From: Doryteuthis pealeii
Lineage: Eukaryota; Mollusca; Cephalopoda; Myopsida; Loliginidae
Length of the DNA: 64,000 nt
Assembly (NCBI GenBank): GCA_023376005.1
Contig: CM042141.1
Coordinates: 90,549,831 to 90,613,830 of the forward strand
Direction of reading: 5' to 3'
The notes under the pieces are model-generated. The model was not told where the DNA came from and did no database searches. It saw nothing but the letters and a program-made list of their open reading frames with translations. Position numbers and translations under genes: made by a program. This document shows, piece after piece, positions 34,760 to 45,436 of the stretch; within the stretch, counting starts at the first letter, position 1; each line of letters opens with the position of its first letter.

Positions 34760-35089
34760 CAGGGGTCACCAAACTGCGGCCCACGAGCCAGATCCAGCCC
34801 ACAAAGGAATTTTATCAGGCCCACCGACGGTAATTGAATTTAATTAAAATGTATGGAACGCAAGATGTTCTGATAGCATTTAAATTTAAATATCATGTTA
34901 AGCTTACTAAATCTTCATGGACTTGACTACTGTAGGTTAGTTACAAAATGTTGTGTGTGTGTGAGCATTTCACTTGTTACTTACACAATTCTGAATTTTC
35001 ACTTGTTACGACTTGTTACAATAATAATGTGGCCCGCACTCATTTTTTCAATTATCCGGCCCACCGTGAAAAAAGCTTGATAATCCCCG
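34760..35089. mobile_element. hAT-type MITE, 330 bp
   Basis: Starts CAGGGGTCACCAAACTGCGG and ends GCTTGATAATCCCCG. Perfect 8-bp flanking duplication TTCTAGAA (34752-34759 and 35090-35097). Shares interior with 25910-26085 and, reversed, with 18973-19440. Confidence 0.85.
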
Positions 35090-35097
35090 TTCTAGAA

Positions 35098-35556
35098 TAA
35101 TGACAGAATTGCAATAGGGAAATATTATCATGGAAGAGCATTGATATGGTTGATGCTTCAATTATCACATTAACAGCAAGAAAAGTTTTGTCAACAAAGA
35201 GGAAGAACTGTTCAACTAGATATCTAACAATAGGCTATGAGAAAGAATGGCTGAAATTGATCTGTGAATGGAATAGAGGGAGATGGATGCTGGTCGGCTA
35301 TAAAATATGTTGATGAATCACCATTATAGATACCCAAAGAAAAATTGAATGAATCTTTTTGAATGTGAATTTTCTTGTGAATACAAATAAGAAATCTTAA
35401 CAGACTTAAGATAATTTTACTTCAAATCAGAAGATAGAATTTCCCACTTTTTCTTTTTTACAACTAAATTATTAAGAATTACAAATAGAATTTGCAGTTT
35501 GCACAAACCTTAATGAAAAAAAAAAAAACAAAAAACAGATTAAGAAAATCTGACAA
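35098..35556. other. Unassigned AT-rich sequence
   Basis: No gene or repeat recognised. Confidence 0.5.
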
Positions 35557-35700
35557 AATGCAAAGAAAGTGACGAGGCAACACAGACAATTCAATTAATA
35601 CTTCATCTTTATTTGTTCAAAGATTTCTTTAGACGTCTTTCAACAAATAAAAATTAAATATTAATTGAATCGATTGTCTGTGTCAGTTATTCACTTTTCT
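35557..35700. repeat. Foldback repeat, arms about 60 bp
   Basis: Left acacagacaattcaattaat / acttcatctttatttgttc is inverted at caacaaataaaaattaaata / ttaattgaat ... attgtctgtgt. Outer parts (caaagaaagtga / cacttttctttg) also pair. The centre is agatttctttagacgtcttt. It looks like a foldback terminus pair; class unknown. Confidence 0.65.
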
Positions 35701-36489
35701 TTGTCTTCATAACAGATGAGCTAAAATCAAATGACAAATTTTGACATTTTTTTTCCCTTCCGCACAGAATTGATTATAAAATCCTCTTCTTTATGTAACA
35801 GTCTTACAATCATTTCCAGAACTTTCTGTTCCACAACCTCTTAAGAGACAGTCAAATTAAAAAAGAAAATTGTGAAAATTAAAAAACAAAAACAAATTTT
35901 TAAGTAACGGTAGATCACTTCATGCTTCTTAGTCACTTCAATCTGTCTACTTTCTTTATCCAAAAGGTCTAAATTCTTCAGCTTCACCACTGCAAGGCTG
36001 GGTGAAAAAAAAAAAAAAAAAAAGCCGGGTTCTTTTTTTATATGAATAAAATAAGAATAAATTTAACTGGCCTCTTTTTTTTTTTTTGTTTCTTTTGGCT
36101 AACTGTTTTTATTTTTCAATGTATTGCTTGCAATTAAGTGTGTATACATATACATACATAAATGCATATGTACGTACACACACATAGGGAGGCAAAAATA
36201 GAGGGGCACTCTATAGTTTTTATAAAATACAAGTCAATTGTTTTTTATTTTATTAAATGTTTACTTCCTATTGTTACTGACCGCCCTATTACTTCTGCCT
36301 GCCCCACTATGCAAATGTGTATATATTTTACACACCTCAGTCCAGTACACATTTCTCTCATCTTTTTATGTTTTCCCTGTACCTTACTTGAAAGAAAAAT
36401 GTAAAAGAAACATGACAAATTTTTTTTTAAATTGAAAAAAAAAATCAAAATACATATATATATATATATATCACAGCAGATTAAAGACA
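35701..36489 (-). other. Probable 3' UTR and downstream flank of the zinc-finger gene
   Basis: Lies downstream of the - strand stop. AT-rich, with several AATAAA-complement words (TTTATT near 36246); none can be chosen as the cleavage signal. Contains (AT)n at 36452-36470. Confidence 0.45.
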
Positions 36490-38196
36490 TCATTTGGACA
36501 CTTTCCTGCCTCTGTGGTTGTTTGGTTTGAAATGAACCTTTAGATGATGTTTCAGTCCGTTCTTGTCTGGGTAACCTTTGCCACAAGTTTCACAGACATA
36601 TGGCCGCTCACCCTTGTGGCAACGTACATGCCTTGTGAGATTGCTACTATCTGTGAAGGTCTTGCCACAGATTTCACACTGGAAGGGACGGACACCGTTA
36701 TGTATACGGAGATGACGAGCAAGCACACTACTCCACGAGAATTTCTTTCCACAAAGTTCACAAGAGAATGGTCGCTCTCCACTATGCATTCGTTCATGCC
36801 GCACTAAATCACTGCTCCAAGAATATCGTTTGCCGCAATAGCGACATTTGAATGATCGATCATCATTATGGATACGCATGTGTTTTTTTAGGATGCTGTG
36901 ATTGTGGAAGACCTTATCGCAAATGTCACACTTGAATGTCTGTGGGTTGCAATGTGTCTTCAAGTGTTTGGACATGTTACCCTTGTTGGTGAATTTGCGA
37001 CCACACTGGACACAGTAGTAAGGCTCGGGAGAGAAGTGGAGGGTAACGTGTGCACTGAGGTTCTCCTCTTTGCTGAACGTTTTGCCACATCGCTCGCATC
37101 GGAACGGACGCTCCTCACTGTGGGTGGTCCGGTGGAGATCCAACTCGTCGGTGCTGTCAAATGTCATAGCACAGCTCTCACACTGGTAAGTGCGACGTCC
37201 TGTATGGACTGTTTCATGTTCAGTTAGGTCGCTAGTTTGCAGGAAGCCCCGGCCACAATAGCCACATTTGTATGGACGAATGCCCGTGTGCACTCTGACA
37301 TGACGTTGCAAGTTTCCATTCTCCAAGAACGCCTTATCACAGTACTCACACTTGAATGGCTTCGTTCCTAAATGAATCAAAGTGTGTCTCTTCAGATTGC
37401 CCTTTTGAGAGAAAGTCTTTTCGCACAGATCACACTGGTACGGTTTTTGGCCAGTATGAACACGGGCGTGTCTGGCAAGGTGGCGAGACTGGGCAAATAG
37501 TTTGCCACAGACTTCGCATTTGTAAGAACGTTCCTCCGATATAGAGTGCATCTTTAGGTGTTTTCCCAGATCGCAGCTGTGTAGAAAAGACGCAGAACAG
37601 AAGTCGCATTTGTAAGCACCGCCAAAACTTTCAGAGCCTGTTATGTTAAGTGTCACCGTCTCTTCTTCCTCTTCCTCGTTTTCTGCCAAATCTTCGTAAT
37701 CCTCATTTTCTTGAATCACTACTTTCTTTTTGGCGTTTTTTATTCTAAGAACTGGATGCGAAACTTTTCTTTTTCTTTTATTTGTTCTGCTCTTTACGAC
37801 CTTTTCTGTAGATACATTATTGTCACCAGATATTGGGACTTGCGGTTTGGCCAATTTAACCGCTTTCCTCTCGGCCTTTATGTTCTTATTAAGAGAAAAG
37901 TCAATCGCTTCAGTAACCGTTTCATCTTTGGTTTGGTTTAGGTCAATGCCACTCGATTCAAAGCACCGGGCAGAGTTTTCATTCTTCCCAGGTAAGTATT
38001 CCTGTTTTACAATGACATCAACTTCTTGCTTGATTTTTTTCCCATCAGGCTGATGAAATGACCAATCATTATCTTCTGAGTGGTCAGTTTGGTCTTTGTC
38101 CAATGTAGCGAATTTCTTTTGAGCAATCTTGTTCACAATACTGTCAATGTTTTTCTTTTTAACAATGTATTTCTGTTCACATTTATGGCCCATCAT
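36490..38196 (-). CDS. C2H2 zinc-finger protein, 13 fingers, single coding exon
   Basis: Product 568 residues from ATG at 38196 to a stop at 36490-36492. The frame stays open upstream to 38304 but only through phenylalanine codons from A/T tracts, so the ATG at 38196 is preferred. Residues 1-194 are charged and low in structure: SUMO-type sites IKQE (55-58), VKQE (63-66) and IKAE (106-109), a basic stretch NKRKRKV (139-145, likely nuclear signal) and an acidic run (163-179). Residues 196-555 hold 13 consecutive C-x2-C-x12-H-x3-H fingers, all with complete metal ligands. Linkers vary around TGEKP (TGQKP, TGIRP, SGERP, KGERP). No KRAB, BTB, ZAD or SCAN domain. Probable nuclear DNA-binding regulator; target unknown. 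Large C2H2 expansions are established for octopus. Confidence 0.93.
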   Translation of the reverse strand: MMGHKCEQKYIVKKKNIDSIVNKIAQKKFATLDKDQTDHSEDNDWSFHQPDGKKIKQEVDVIVKQEYLPGKNENSARCFESSGIDLNQTKDETVTEAIDFSLNKNIKAERKAVKLAKPQVPISGDNNVSTEKVVKSRTNKRKRKVSHPVLRIKNAKKKVVIQENEDYEDLAENEEEEEETVTLNITGSESFGGAYKCDFCSASFLHSCDLGKHLKMHSISEERSYKCEVCGKLFAQSRHLARHARVHTGQKPYQCDLCEKTFSQKGNLKRHTLIHLGTKPFKCEYCDKAFLENGNLQRHVRVHTGIRPYKCGYCGRGFLQTSDLTEHETVHTGRRTYQCESCAMTFDSTDELDLHRTTHSEERPFRCERCGKTFSKEENLSAHVTLHFSPEPYYCVQCGRKFTNKGNMSKHLKTHCNPQTFKCDICDKVFHNHSILKKHMRIHNDDRSFKCRYCGKRYSWSSDLVRHERMHSGERPFSCELCGKKFSWSSVLARHLRIHNGVRPFQCEICGKTFTDSSNLTRHVRCHKGERPYVCETCGKGYPDKNGLKHHLKVHFKPNNHRGRKVSK

Positions 38197-38532
38197 TTTG
38201 TAAAAATCAAAAGAAAGAAAAGAATTTAAAAAAAGAAAAAAGAAAAAAAAAAAAGAGGTAGCTGCAGAAATATTAGAAATGAAAAGAAAAAAAAAATGAA
38301 TCACTCGTCTGGAATGTAGTCAATTAAAAAAAAGGAGAAAAAAAAAAAAAAAAAAAAAAAAAAGCCTGACCCCTAAATAATTAATGATGGGTTCAGGTGA
38401 GAATTGTTATTATAAATGATGAATGTAAATAGTCAGCTGAGAGGTTATGTTTACAAAACCTGGCTGTATATTTAGTAATAAATCCAAATGCATTTTGGTC
38501 AGCGTTATTTCAGTATTTTCAGCACAGTGAAC
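38197..38532 (-). promoter_or_regulatory. 5' leader of the zinc-finger exon and its splice acceptor
   Basis: On the - strand tatatttttctcttttag ends at 38533, a strong polypyrimidine-AG acceptor, giving a 5' UTR of about 336 nt before the ATG. A weaker alternative acceptor (tttctgcag) is nearer 38260. No other ATG with a long frame intervenes. Confidence 0.5.
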
Positions 38533-38909
38533 CTAAAAGAGAAAAATATAGATATTAGCAAAAATGAATAATGAAGAAGATTTGCATGTCAACAGGTTTT
38601 AACAATATAAATTTAACACAATTTACTTAAGGAAAAATTGGAAGGTGGCAAATAACAGAAATATCTATACATATCTTGACAATAACAGAACTACAGTATT
38701 TACACATCACCTAAAAAAGATTCTGACATTTTTTTTTTAAAGACCAGATAGTTCTTAACAAAATAAAAATATTTTCTCATTTATCAATGATATAAAAATA
38801 AAGTATTCATTTTCTGTTTATTCTTTGATTAATTATGGTCAACCATTAAAATTGACTGTTTTCTTTCATGTTTATTTTATTGAAACTCATTTGGAATGTC
38901 AATCTATAA
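38533..38909. other. Intron-like AT-rich sequence
   Basis: Upstream of the acceptor, no gene or repeat recognised. Confidence 0.5.
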
Positions 38910-39214
38910 TAGGGGTTCCCGACCAGGGGTGATCGCACCCCAAGGAGGTGCGAGCATCATTCCAGGGGGTGAGAAGCTTCCGTTCAAATTGAGATTAAAA
39001 TCTTTTCTTTTGTAATTAATGTCATTTATATTTTTGTTTGTTTATTTCAGATTATTATTATTATATAGAGAATGAAATAAATATGATCTTTTGATAAAAC
39101 TGGATTATGGATTCACATTCTATATTTTTGAACAAAAGTATAAATTGTAGGGGTGCGAGGTCAGAGCAAAACTCTTTTAAGGGGGTGGGAATAGAAAAAG
39201 GTTGGGAACCAATG
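38910..39214. mobile_element. hAT-type MITE, 305 bp
   Basis: Starts TAGGGGTTCCCGACC and ends GGTTGGGAACCAATG, the familiar hAT end pair. Flanks ATCTATAA (38902-38909) and ACCTACAA (39215-39222) agree at 6 of 8. No transposase. Confidence 0.75.
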
Positions 39215-39227
39215 ACCTACAACAACT

Positions 39228-39302
39228 TGGTGTTTAATGGCATATCAACCCTTGTGGGTTATTTAATGACAAATCTTGTTTATATATATATATATATATA
39301 TA
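39228..39302 (-). repeat. SINE S2 tail fragment (reverse) plus (TA)n
   Basis: gtgtttaatggcatatcaac / ccttgtgggttatttaatga, then 39279-39302 (TA)n. Confidence 0.6.
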
Positions 39303-40019
39303 TTTAAAAATTGTAAGTGTTCACATATGCTCCACATATTTGATGTCAAAGTTATAAAAAAATAAATGTACTAGGTTCTGAACATACTTAATAAAAAAAA
39401 AAAAAAAGGTACATTTATGATATAATGAATATGTAAATACCTTGGTACCCCCTCACTATAATCTCATTGGACAGTGTGATGTATAATAGTCGACACTGTG
39501 TTGGACCTACACTTACTCGATAGCTGACGACCTAATGCCTTACAAGCTAACTTACTCGCTAGACGACACCACGACAGACGGATGTACCAATTACTACTGC
39601 GATAATATACCAAATACGAACTTCAGAATATATCCCTTAACCTGGATATATCAATTTATTTTTTATTTGTGATTTGTTTAACTTCATGTGCATTAATAAA
39701 TACTCAAGACACATGTCTTTTGTGGGATGTCTAACCGACTCTGCTGAGGATGCAGTTAGCATATTCTAAGCTCTATAAACAGGGCAACTGATAATTTGCA
39801 TAATCATATGGTTTCTAGTAATTAACAATAATCCTTTCTAAACAATTATAACTGCAAGTAACAATTCTTAATACAAATAATTTGTATGCAGTTAAATGGT
39901 TTCAAGTATTCCTATCTAACATTAATAATTCTCTCTAATAATAATCATTTGTTTGCTCAGTTATATAGTTTCATGTATTTCCAGCCAATACTAATGATTT
40001 TCAAACAGATTTATTTAAC
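39303..40019. other. Unassigned
   Basis: No coding. The words cagttatatgg and cctatctaacattaat recur here and at 53020-53060 and 54060-54120, so part is a dispersed repeat of unknown class. Confidence 0.45.
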
Positions 40020-40240
40020 CTATAGATGGATCCCTAACAGGTACTACCATTCCGAGACAGAGTGGACCTGAGAGTAATGACAATGAAGAGGTACTCCACA
40101 CTCCCCAGAGTTCCAGAACTGGAGCCTCACTACCAGATGCAATTTAGTATCATAACTAGAACACCCCTTTTGGTGGTGGTGATGGTCTGACCCCTCTGCA
40201 TGCAGAGGATGGAGTTGACATATTATAAACCCTGCCAACA
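40020..40240 (-). repeat. SINE S4 fragment (reverse)
   Basis: gatccctaacaggtactacc, attccgagacagagtggacc, cactccccagagttccagaa and ctctgcatgcagaggatg match the S4 body. Confidence 0.65.
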
Positions 40241-40327
40241 GGGCTGGGGTTTTTTTTTAGGCAGAGACGATGATAAGTTGTAGAAATATCAAAAAAGTGA
40301 ACAGTTGTTAAGTATTCTTTAACAGAA

Positions 40328-40436
40328 TTGAGGAGGTCTTTGTATAATGGTTATTATTGTAGGAAATGGATATGGTGAACAAGAGTTCAAATCCAGGACT
40401 AGGGACTGTTTGCATTTCACTTTCTGCTTATACCCT
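40328..40436 (+). repeat. SINE S3 5' half
   Basis: gaggtctttgtataatggtt with B-box-like gagttcaaatccagg, then tttgcatttcactttctgct and atacccttgg, where it is cut by S4. Confidence 0.65.
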
Positions 40437-41046
40437 TGGTTTGGTTTGGTTTTACAGCATATCAACCTCAGTGGGTCATTTAATGACGATAAAGTTTTGA
40501 AATAAATTAATTCTTAACGGATAATACAATTTTATTTATTAACTCATGTTTTTATATTCAACCCATAGATGGGATCCTAACAGGTACTACCACTCCGGGT
40601 CAGAGTGGACCAGGGAGCAATGGTGATGAAGGAGTGCTCCATATTCCCCAGATTCCCAGGACAATATGACCATCAGCCACCACCTTCTAGTAACCATATA
40701 AAAAAAAGGGTTGGGGCTTGCCATAAGGGCAATAGGGTTGGGGCAATCATATAGGTGCTAGGGCTTGACGTGGCCAGCCGATTGATTGGAGGGGACCTTT
40801 TCGACCGCCCGTCTAGCCCAAGATAGGGCCAAAGTGGAGTATTGCAAGTCATGAACTGCTCATCCACCTGGGTTCTATCCTTAAGCATCACAGGTCGCCA
40901 CCCACAGCCAACAGGTGGCCCCATTGGAGAAGTCTTACCCCTCTGCAGAGGTGCATTCTAACGCCCCACTGACAGGGACTGGTATCAAAACCCAGAACCT
41001 TGCAATTCCTAGCCAGATGCTCTACCAACTGAGCTAAACCGCCCCC
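40437..41046 (-). repeat. SINE S4, longest and most complete copy (about 610 bp)
   Basis: Read on -: a tRNA-like head equal to S1 (ggcggtttagctcagttggt, agagcatctggctaggaatt, gcaaggttctgggttttgat), then gccactgttggctgtgggtg-type body, ggcggtcgaaaaggtcccct, cctaacaggtactaccactc (inverted), and a tail with gacccactgaggttgatatg. It joins an S1 head to a body and S2-like tail of its own. Confidence 0.75.
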
Positions 41047-41701
41047 TTACTTTTATAGGGTTTAAAAAAAAAAAATAGATGCTATAATCCTTAAGTATTT
41101 GTTTCTTCAAAATATTCATCACAGATTCTCATGGCAAAAATAATTTACTTAAACTCCAGGCAAAACAATAAATATAATTTACAATACGAAAGAACAGGAG
41201 GGTGGGGGGACACTTTTTCAACTTGCGAACTACTTTTAAAATGACCAGGTCAAAATGATCTATCTTTATGAAAAGTACTTTGCATTACTGAATGAACACT
41301 TAGAGAATCATACAATTGAATACATTTATAGTCACTATCTTATTCTGATGAGGATAGGCTAGCATTTAAAGAATTTTTTTTTTTTTAATGCCTGGTGATC
41401 TACCAATCAATCCCAATATTGGGCACCCCTGTAATAAAATAACAACATCCAAATTTAACATTTGTTTTACTTACCTTGCTTATCTCATTTCTTGTAATGC
41501 ATAAAATGTTTTTTTCACAACCCACTGCAAAAATAAATAAAATAAATAAATAAATAAAAAATAAAAATGCAATTATTTTACACGACTGTCAATAGAAATT
41601 TCATGAAATCAGTGTTTAATTTTCAGCAACAAGTGAGTAATAAAAACTGAGGTGAGAAAAGATATTTTATGCATCAGAGACGCAGGATGTGTACCTATCA
41701 G
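41047..41701. other. Unassigned with a hAT-like end at about 41390-41430
   Basis: Reads gatctaccaatcaatcccaa / tattgggcacccctg, a hAT-type terminus with flanking TAATAAAA; the other end is not identified. Bases 41660-41701 are R1 repeat sequence. Confidence 0.4.
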
Positions 41702-42255
41702 CAGGGCTCGACATTAATGCCGTCCCATCGTTGATAAAAATTACATCCGGGATGATCAATACATCATCCGGGACAGTTTGCTGGGGAGGGTAAAAATTTT
41801 TCCTAAAAGTTAGTACTACATTCCAATATTGGCCTTCCATTGATTGCCCGAATGCTGACCTCAAAAATGAGGCTACAGCACCACAGGTCTACTCTCAAAG
41901 CTATGTAATGAATAATAGTGGAGGGAGATAGTTTAAAAGGACCGAATTATGTACTACTAACCCTTCTCAGGGTAACTTAAAGTAAAAAAGTATTTTTTTT
42001 TAGCTCAAAACACACTAGGAAATGGATTTTTTGTCCAAATATCCAGAATTATCACTGCTTCAGCTTTTCTTAATGTTTTATTACATGTTATTATGCTACT
42101 GATGACTGACAAGTATAGATGATGCTAATGAATTAAACAAAAATATTTTTATTTTGGGACGGTCCAAATGCCATTTGGGTCAGCCCAAACCCCATTCAGG
42201 ACGGTTGATAATTTTTGTTCAGGACGGTTATGAAAAAAGTTAGTGTCGGGGCCTG
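41702..42255. mobile_element. hAT-type non-autonomous element, 554 bp, with proven empty site
   Basis: Ends CAGGGCTCGACATTAATG and (reversed) CAGGCCCCGACACTAACT. A perfect 8-bp duplication CCTATCAG lies at 41694-41701 and 42256-42263. It sits inside repeat R1, whose other copies (4206, 45426) read straight through gtacctatcag with a single CCTATCAG. The interior shows repeated gggacggt/catttgggtc words and no transposase. Confidence 0.9.
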
Positions 42256-42285
42256 CCTATCAGCATCTTTGTATTCAGAAAATAA
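42256..42285 (+). repeat. R1 continuation after the hAT insertion
   Basis: cctatcagcatctttgtatt matches the 45428 copy, then diverges. Confidence 0.6.
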
Positions 42286-42411
42286 GTTGCTGTTAAGTTT
42301 TATTCAAACTCATTTTCAATATAAAATTTAAAAAGGAAACCAGATTTTTTTTATATCAACAAAAAGTGAAATATTTGTAAGAGTTACATCGCAAAATGAT
42401 GGCTTAGTTTG
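42286..42411. other. Unassigned
   Basis: Short AT-rich spacer. Confidence 0.4.
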
Positions 42412-42625
42412 TTTTCTTTAATGGCATATCAACCCTGATGGATTATTTAATGCCAAAGTCACCCTTGTAAAAGAACAGTAGTGATACTAGTTAACCCATA
42501 GCTGGGGTTCACACCTTTCCCAAGGGTATTAGTCTGAAAGTGAATGTAATAGTGGGACTGGAGTTTGAACTCACTATGATGTTGCAGTACAGCATATTAG
42601 CCATTATGCCACAAGATCTTCCCCT
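42412..42625 (-). repeat. SINE S2 (reverse)
   Basis: Tail tttaatggcatatcaaccct / gatggattatttaatgcc, centre gttaacccatagctgggg and cacctttcccaagggtatt, head gcatattagccattatgcca. Confidence 0.8.
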
Positions 42626-42997
42626 AAAAGATGAGGTTCTTAAATTTTGTAAATTGATAAAAGAATTTTTAGAAATTGATCCTTCATGTTAAGGGAAAAA
42701 AAACATAAGAACCTTTGAAAGTTAGAAAATTTCTTAAAATCCTAGAACTTTTTAAAATATAAAGAAAAAAAAATAGAATGTCTGTTTACTAAAAAAACAA
42801 CTGTCAATATTGAAAAAATATTAGAATTGAGGAAACTCAAAATAACTTATATCTTATGGAGATTATGTGTGTTACTAAATAAAACTATATCTCCACCAAC
42901 ATCACAATTCCTCAGTTATTTACATTATAATCCCAAAGATTATTAAATAATCATTATTTCATCTTAATTAGCATCTTATTTATTAACAATCTCTTTA
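42626..42997. other. Unassigned AT-rich sequence
   Basis: Nothing recognised. Confidence 0.4.
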
Positions 42998-43243
42998 TTA
43001 ACTCTTTGTCTACCCAATTTCCCCTATAGCTGTACCAAATTTTCTTGGTATTTTTACCTGTATGATGGGAGGTTTCAAAGTTCACTATCTGTTCACCTCA
43101 GAACTCATGCTATTCAAATAAAATCCTATTATTATTATAATCCAAGTCCTTCTACTCAATCATAATGAACACGTGCAAGAGCTGCTGCCAGCGGTTCACA
43201 GTAGGGAGAGAACCGCTGTGAGTGGCTTAAAGTAAGCAAAGAG
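42998..43243. mobile_element. Possible TTAA-type MITE
   Basis: Left TTAACTCTTTGTCTACCC and right, reversed, GACTCTTTGCTTACTTTAAG. The right TTAA is degenerate. The interior contains the hairpin AGCGGTTC...GAACCGCT (43190-43217). Weak support. Confidence 0.35.
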
Positions 43244-43681
43244 TCTAGAGGAGTTAGATTTGCCTCAATACAGCCCATGTTATCAATGCATTTAAAAACC
43301 TGCAATGTGTGTTATATATCACTAAGAAATAAAGTTTTACAGAGTATAGGGTGTGGATAATTTGCATACTGGTTTTAGAAATAATTACTTGGTGTTATTT
43401 ATTTCTAATAATATTGTTTTATTCTCAAACATTAAAAACAATCCTAAGTAGAATTTTATATAGAAATATCACAAATCTAGTTCTAGATAGAACATCTAGA
43501 ACTGTCATGGGCAAATTGTGATCCACAGTGCTATCTGAATGGCCTGCTTAAGGTTGGTTGGTTGGGTTTTATGGCATGTCAACCCATTGGGTCATTTTAT
43601 GTTGGAGACGTTGAATTATTCATTCTTGATGGGTACTCAGTCTTTTTTTTTATATATAGATGCTAAAACAATTCAATTTTG

Positions 43682-43713
<32 letters not shown>

Positions 43714-45088
43714 TAAGTGAAGATTTATGATGCACTCATAACAAACGCTTTTATAATGATTTAAAAAATCTTAAGTTTCTTCTTAGAAATCAAAAACAAA
43801 AAACATTAAATACACTATGTACAGAAAAATGACTAACTTTTGATATTAATTTAAACAAAAACATTTTTTTGTGGTTGAAAATACGCAGAAAACAAAAGAA
43901 TTTTAAAAAATAAAATCTGGCATTTTTGTTTACAAAAGTCAGCAAGAGAAATGTTAAAAAATGCAGAGGCCCATGTTGATATACAAGCTTCGGAGGAAAT
44001 AATTTATATACCTAATTAATAGATAAAATTAATTCAGAATATGAAACTAATTTTAAGTTTCAAATTTCATATTTTTAGATTCTAAAAACAAATATTTAAT
44101 AACAAGTCTACTCTAGTATTATTATCTAATAATTTTTGGAGAAAACTCAATTAAAAGTTAGGCCCCCACCCTTTTAAACAGAACAAATATCGATGTATAT
44201 TTTTTTCACTTATAATAATATAATAGGCATTTATATACTTAAATAACAGTAAAAAAAAAAAAAAAAAAAAAAAAAATCTCCAAAATTTATTTTTATTTTT
44301 TTTTTTTTTCATTTAATTTTCCATTTTTCGGTACTTATTTTCTACCAGTCTCCTTAATTTTTTTCTTCTTCTATTCACACCTTATACATTAATTAGTTTT
44401 AAAAGTATATAACCCACTGATATTTTGTGCCCCAAAAATAAGAGGGGTCATAGTGAAGTGACCTGAAAAAATAATCAGAAAGTTTTGAAATAAAATAACT
44501 GATAAATTATAAAAATGCATTCATTGATAAATCAACACTGAAAATTTCATTAAAATCCACTAATTCCCTGATATGTGATAGTTTTCTTCAATGGGGGAGG
44601 GGGGGTAAATTTATTTTGTAAAATACACCTATGACAACAAAATTGGCAGTCCCTAGGATACTATAAATGTTAACCTTTCAATGACGTTTATTAATCATCA
44701 TAAAAATATAGTTCAGTGTTACTAACTTAAAATCCTGTCTGTAGGGAGAATTTTCATCTAGTTTATATAATTTCATAATTATATTTTCAGTTTAGAGAAC
44801 TTAATGCTTTTAAGCCCGATCCTTTTAACAGGTAAGAATAGGTCAACCAAGGAATCGTGGTGTTTAATTCGGTAAACATCAGAAAGAAGAATATTGAACT
44901 GAAACAGGGCCTCCCACCGAATCTATGATACAATCCCCCCTACACACTACATGTTAATTTTCATAAAGTGTGATTCACATAATATGCATATACGTTTGAT
45001 TAGACTTTTTTTTTATCACATTTCTGATCAGATGGATTAGGCTCACCACATGAAATTCCAAGTAATGGACATCAAGTGTCCTTAACTG

Positions 45089-45119
<31 letters not shown>

Positions 45120-45137
45120 GTATACCGGCTCTACAAT
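43244..45137. other. AT-rich sequence with S4 tail fragment at 43555-43660, no gene seen
   Basis: S4 words ttttatggcatgtcaaccca / ttgggtcattttatg occur at 43567. A hAT-like end (gtcatgggcaaattgtgatc) is at 43505. Poly-A tracts at 43681-43709 and 44252-44276. Otherwise unrecognised; presumably within the long leader intron. Confidence 0.45.
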
Positions 45138-45436
45138 AACAGTGATGCTGATAGCTTTTTTGCTTTGAATAAGTACCCAGAAAATTAATGGGTCCCAACT
45201 AAAGTTTCTTAATAGATTCTAGGTTTTTATTTATGATCTGGGGAAACAACTAAAGCCGGCTAACTTCTACCTTGTAACCTATCCTATGTAATCCGTTTCT
45301 AAGAAACTATTGAAATGTATTCACAGTTAGCTGGAAATGGGGGGGGGGAAGACTCTTGGATGCATGGATACGATTTTACTGCGTCCTTTTAGATTTTTAT
45401 GCATCAGGGACGCAGGACACGTACCTATCAGCATTT
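45138..45436 (+). repeat. Unclassified dispersed repeat R1, copy 2
   Basis: Contains gtgatgctgatagctttttt, atgggtcccaactaaagttt, tagctggaaatgg, gtccttttagatttttatgc and gacacgtacctatcagc; see copy at 3893. Same orientation. Confidence 0.75.

Noticed and set aside
36544..37227. + strand ORFs of 87, 109 and similar length
   Set aside because: Antisense frames across the zinc-finger gene caused by its repeated finger codons.
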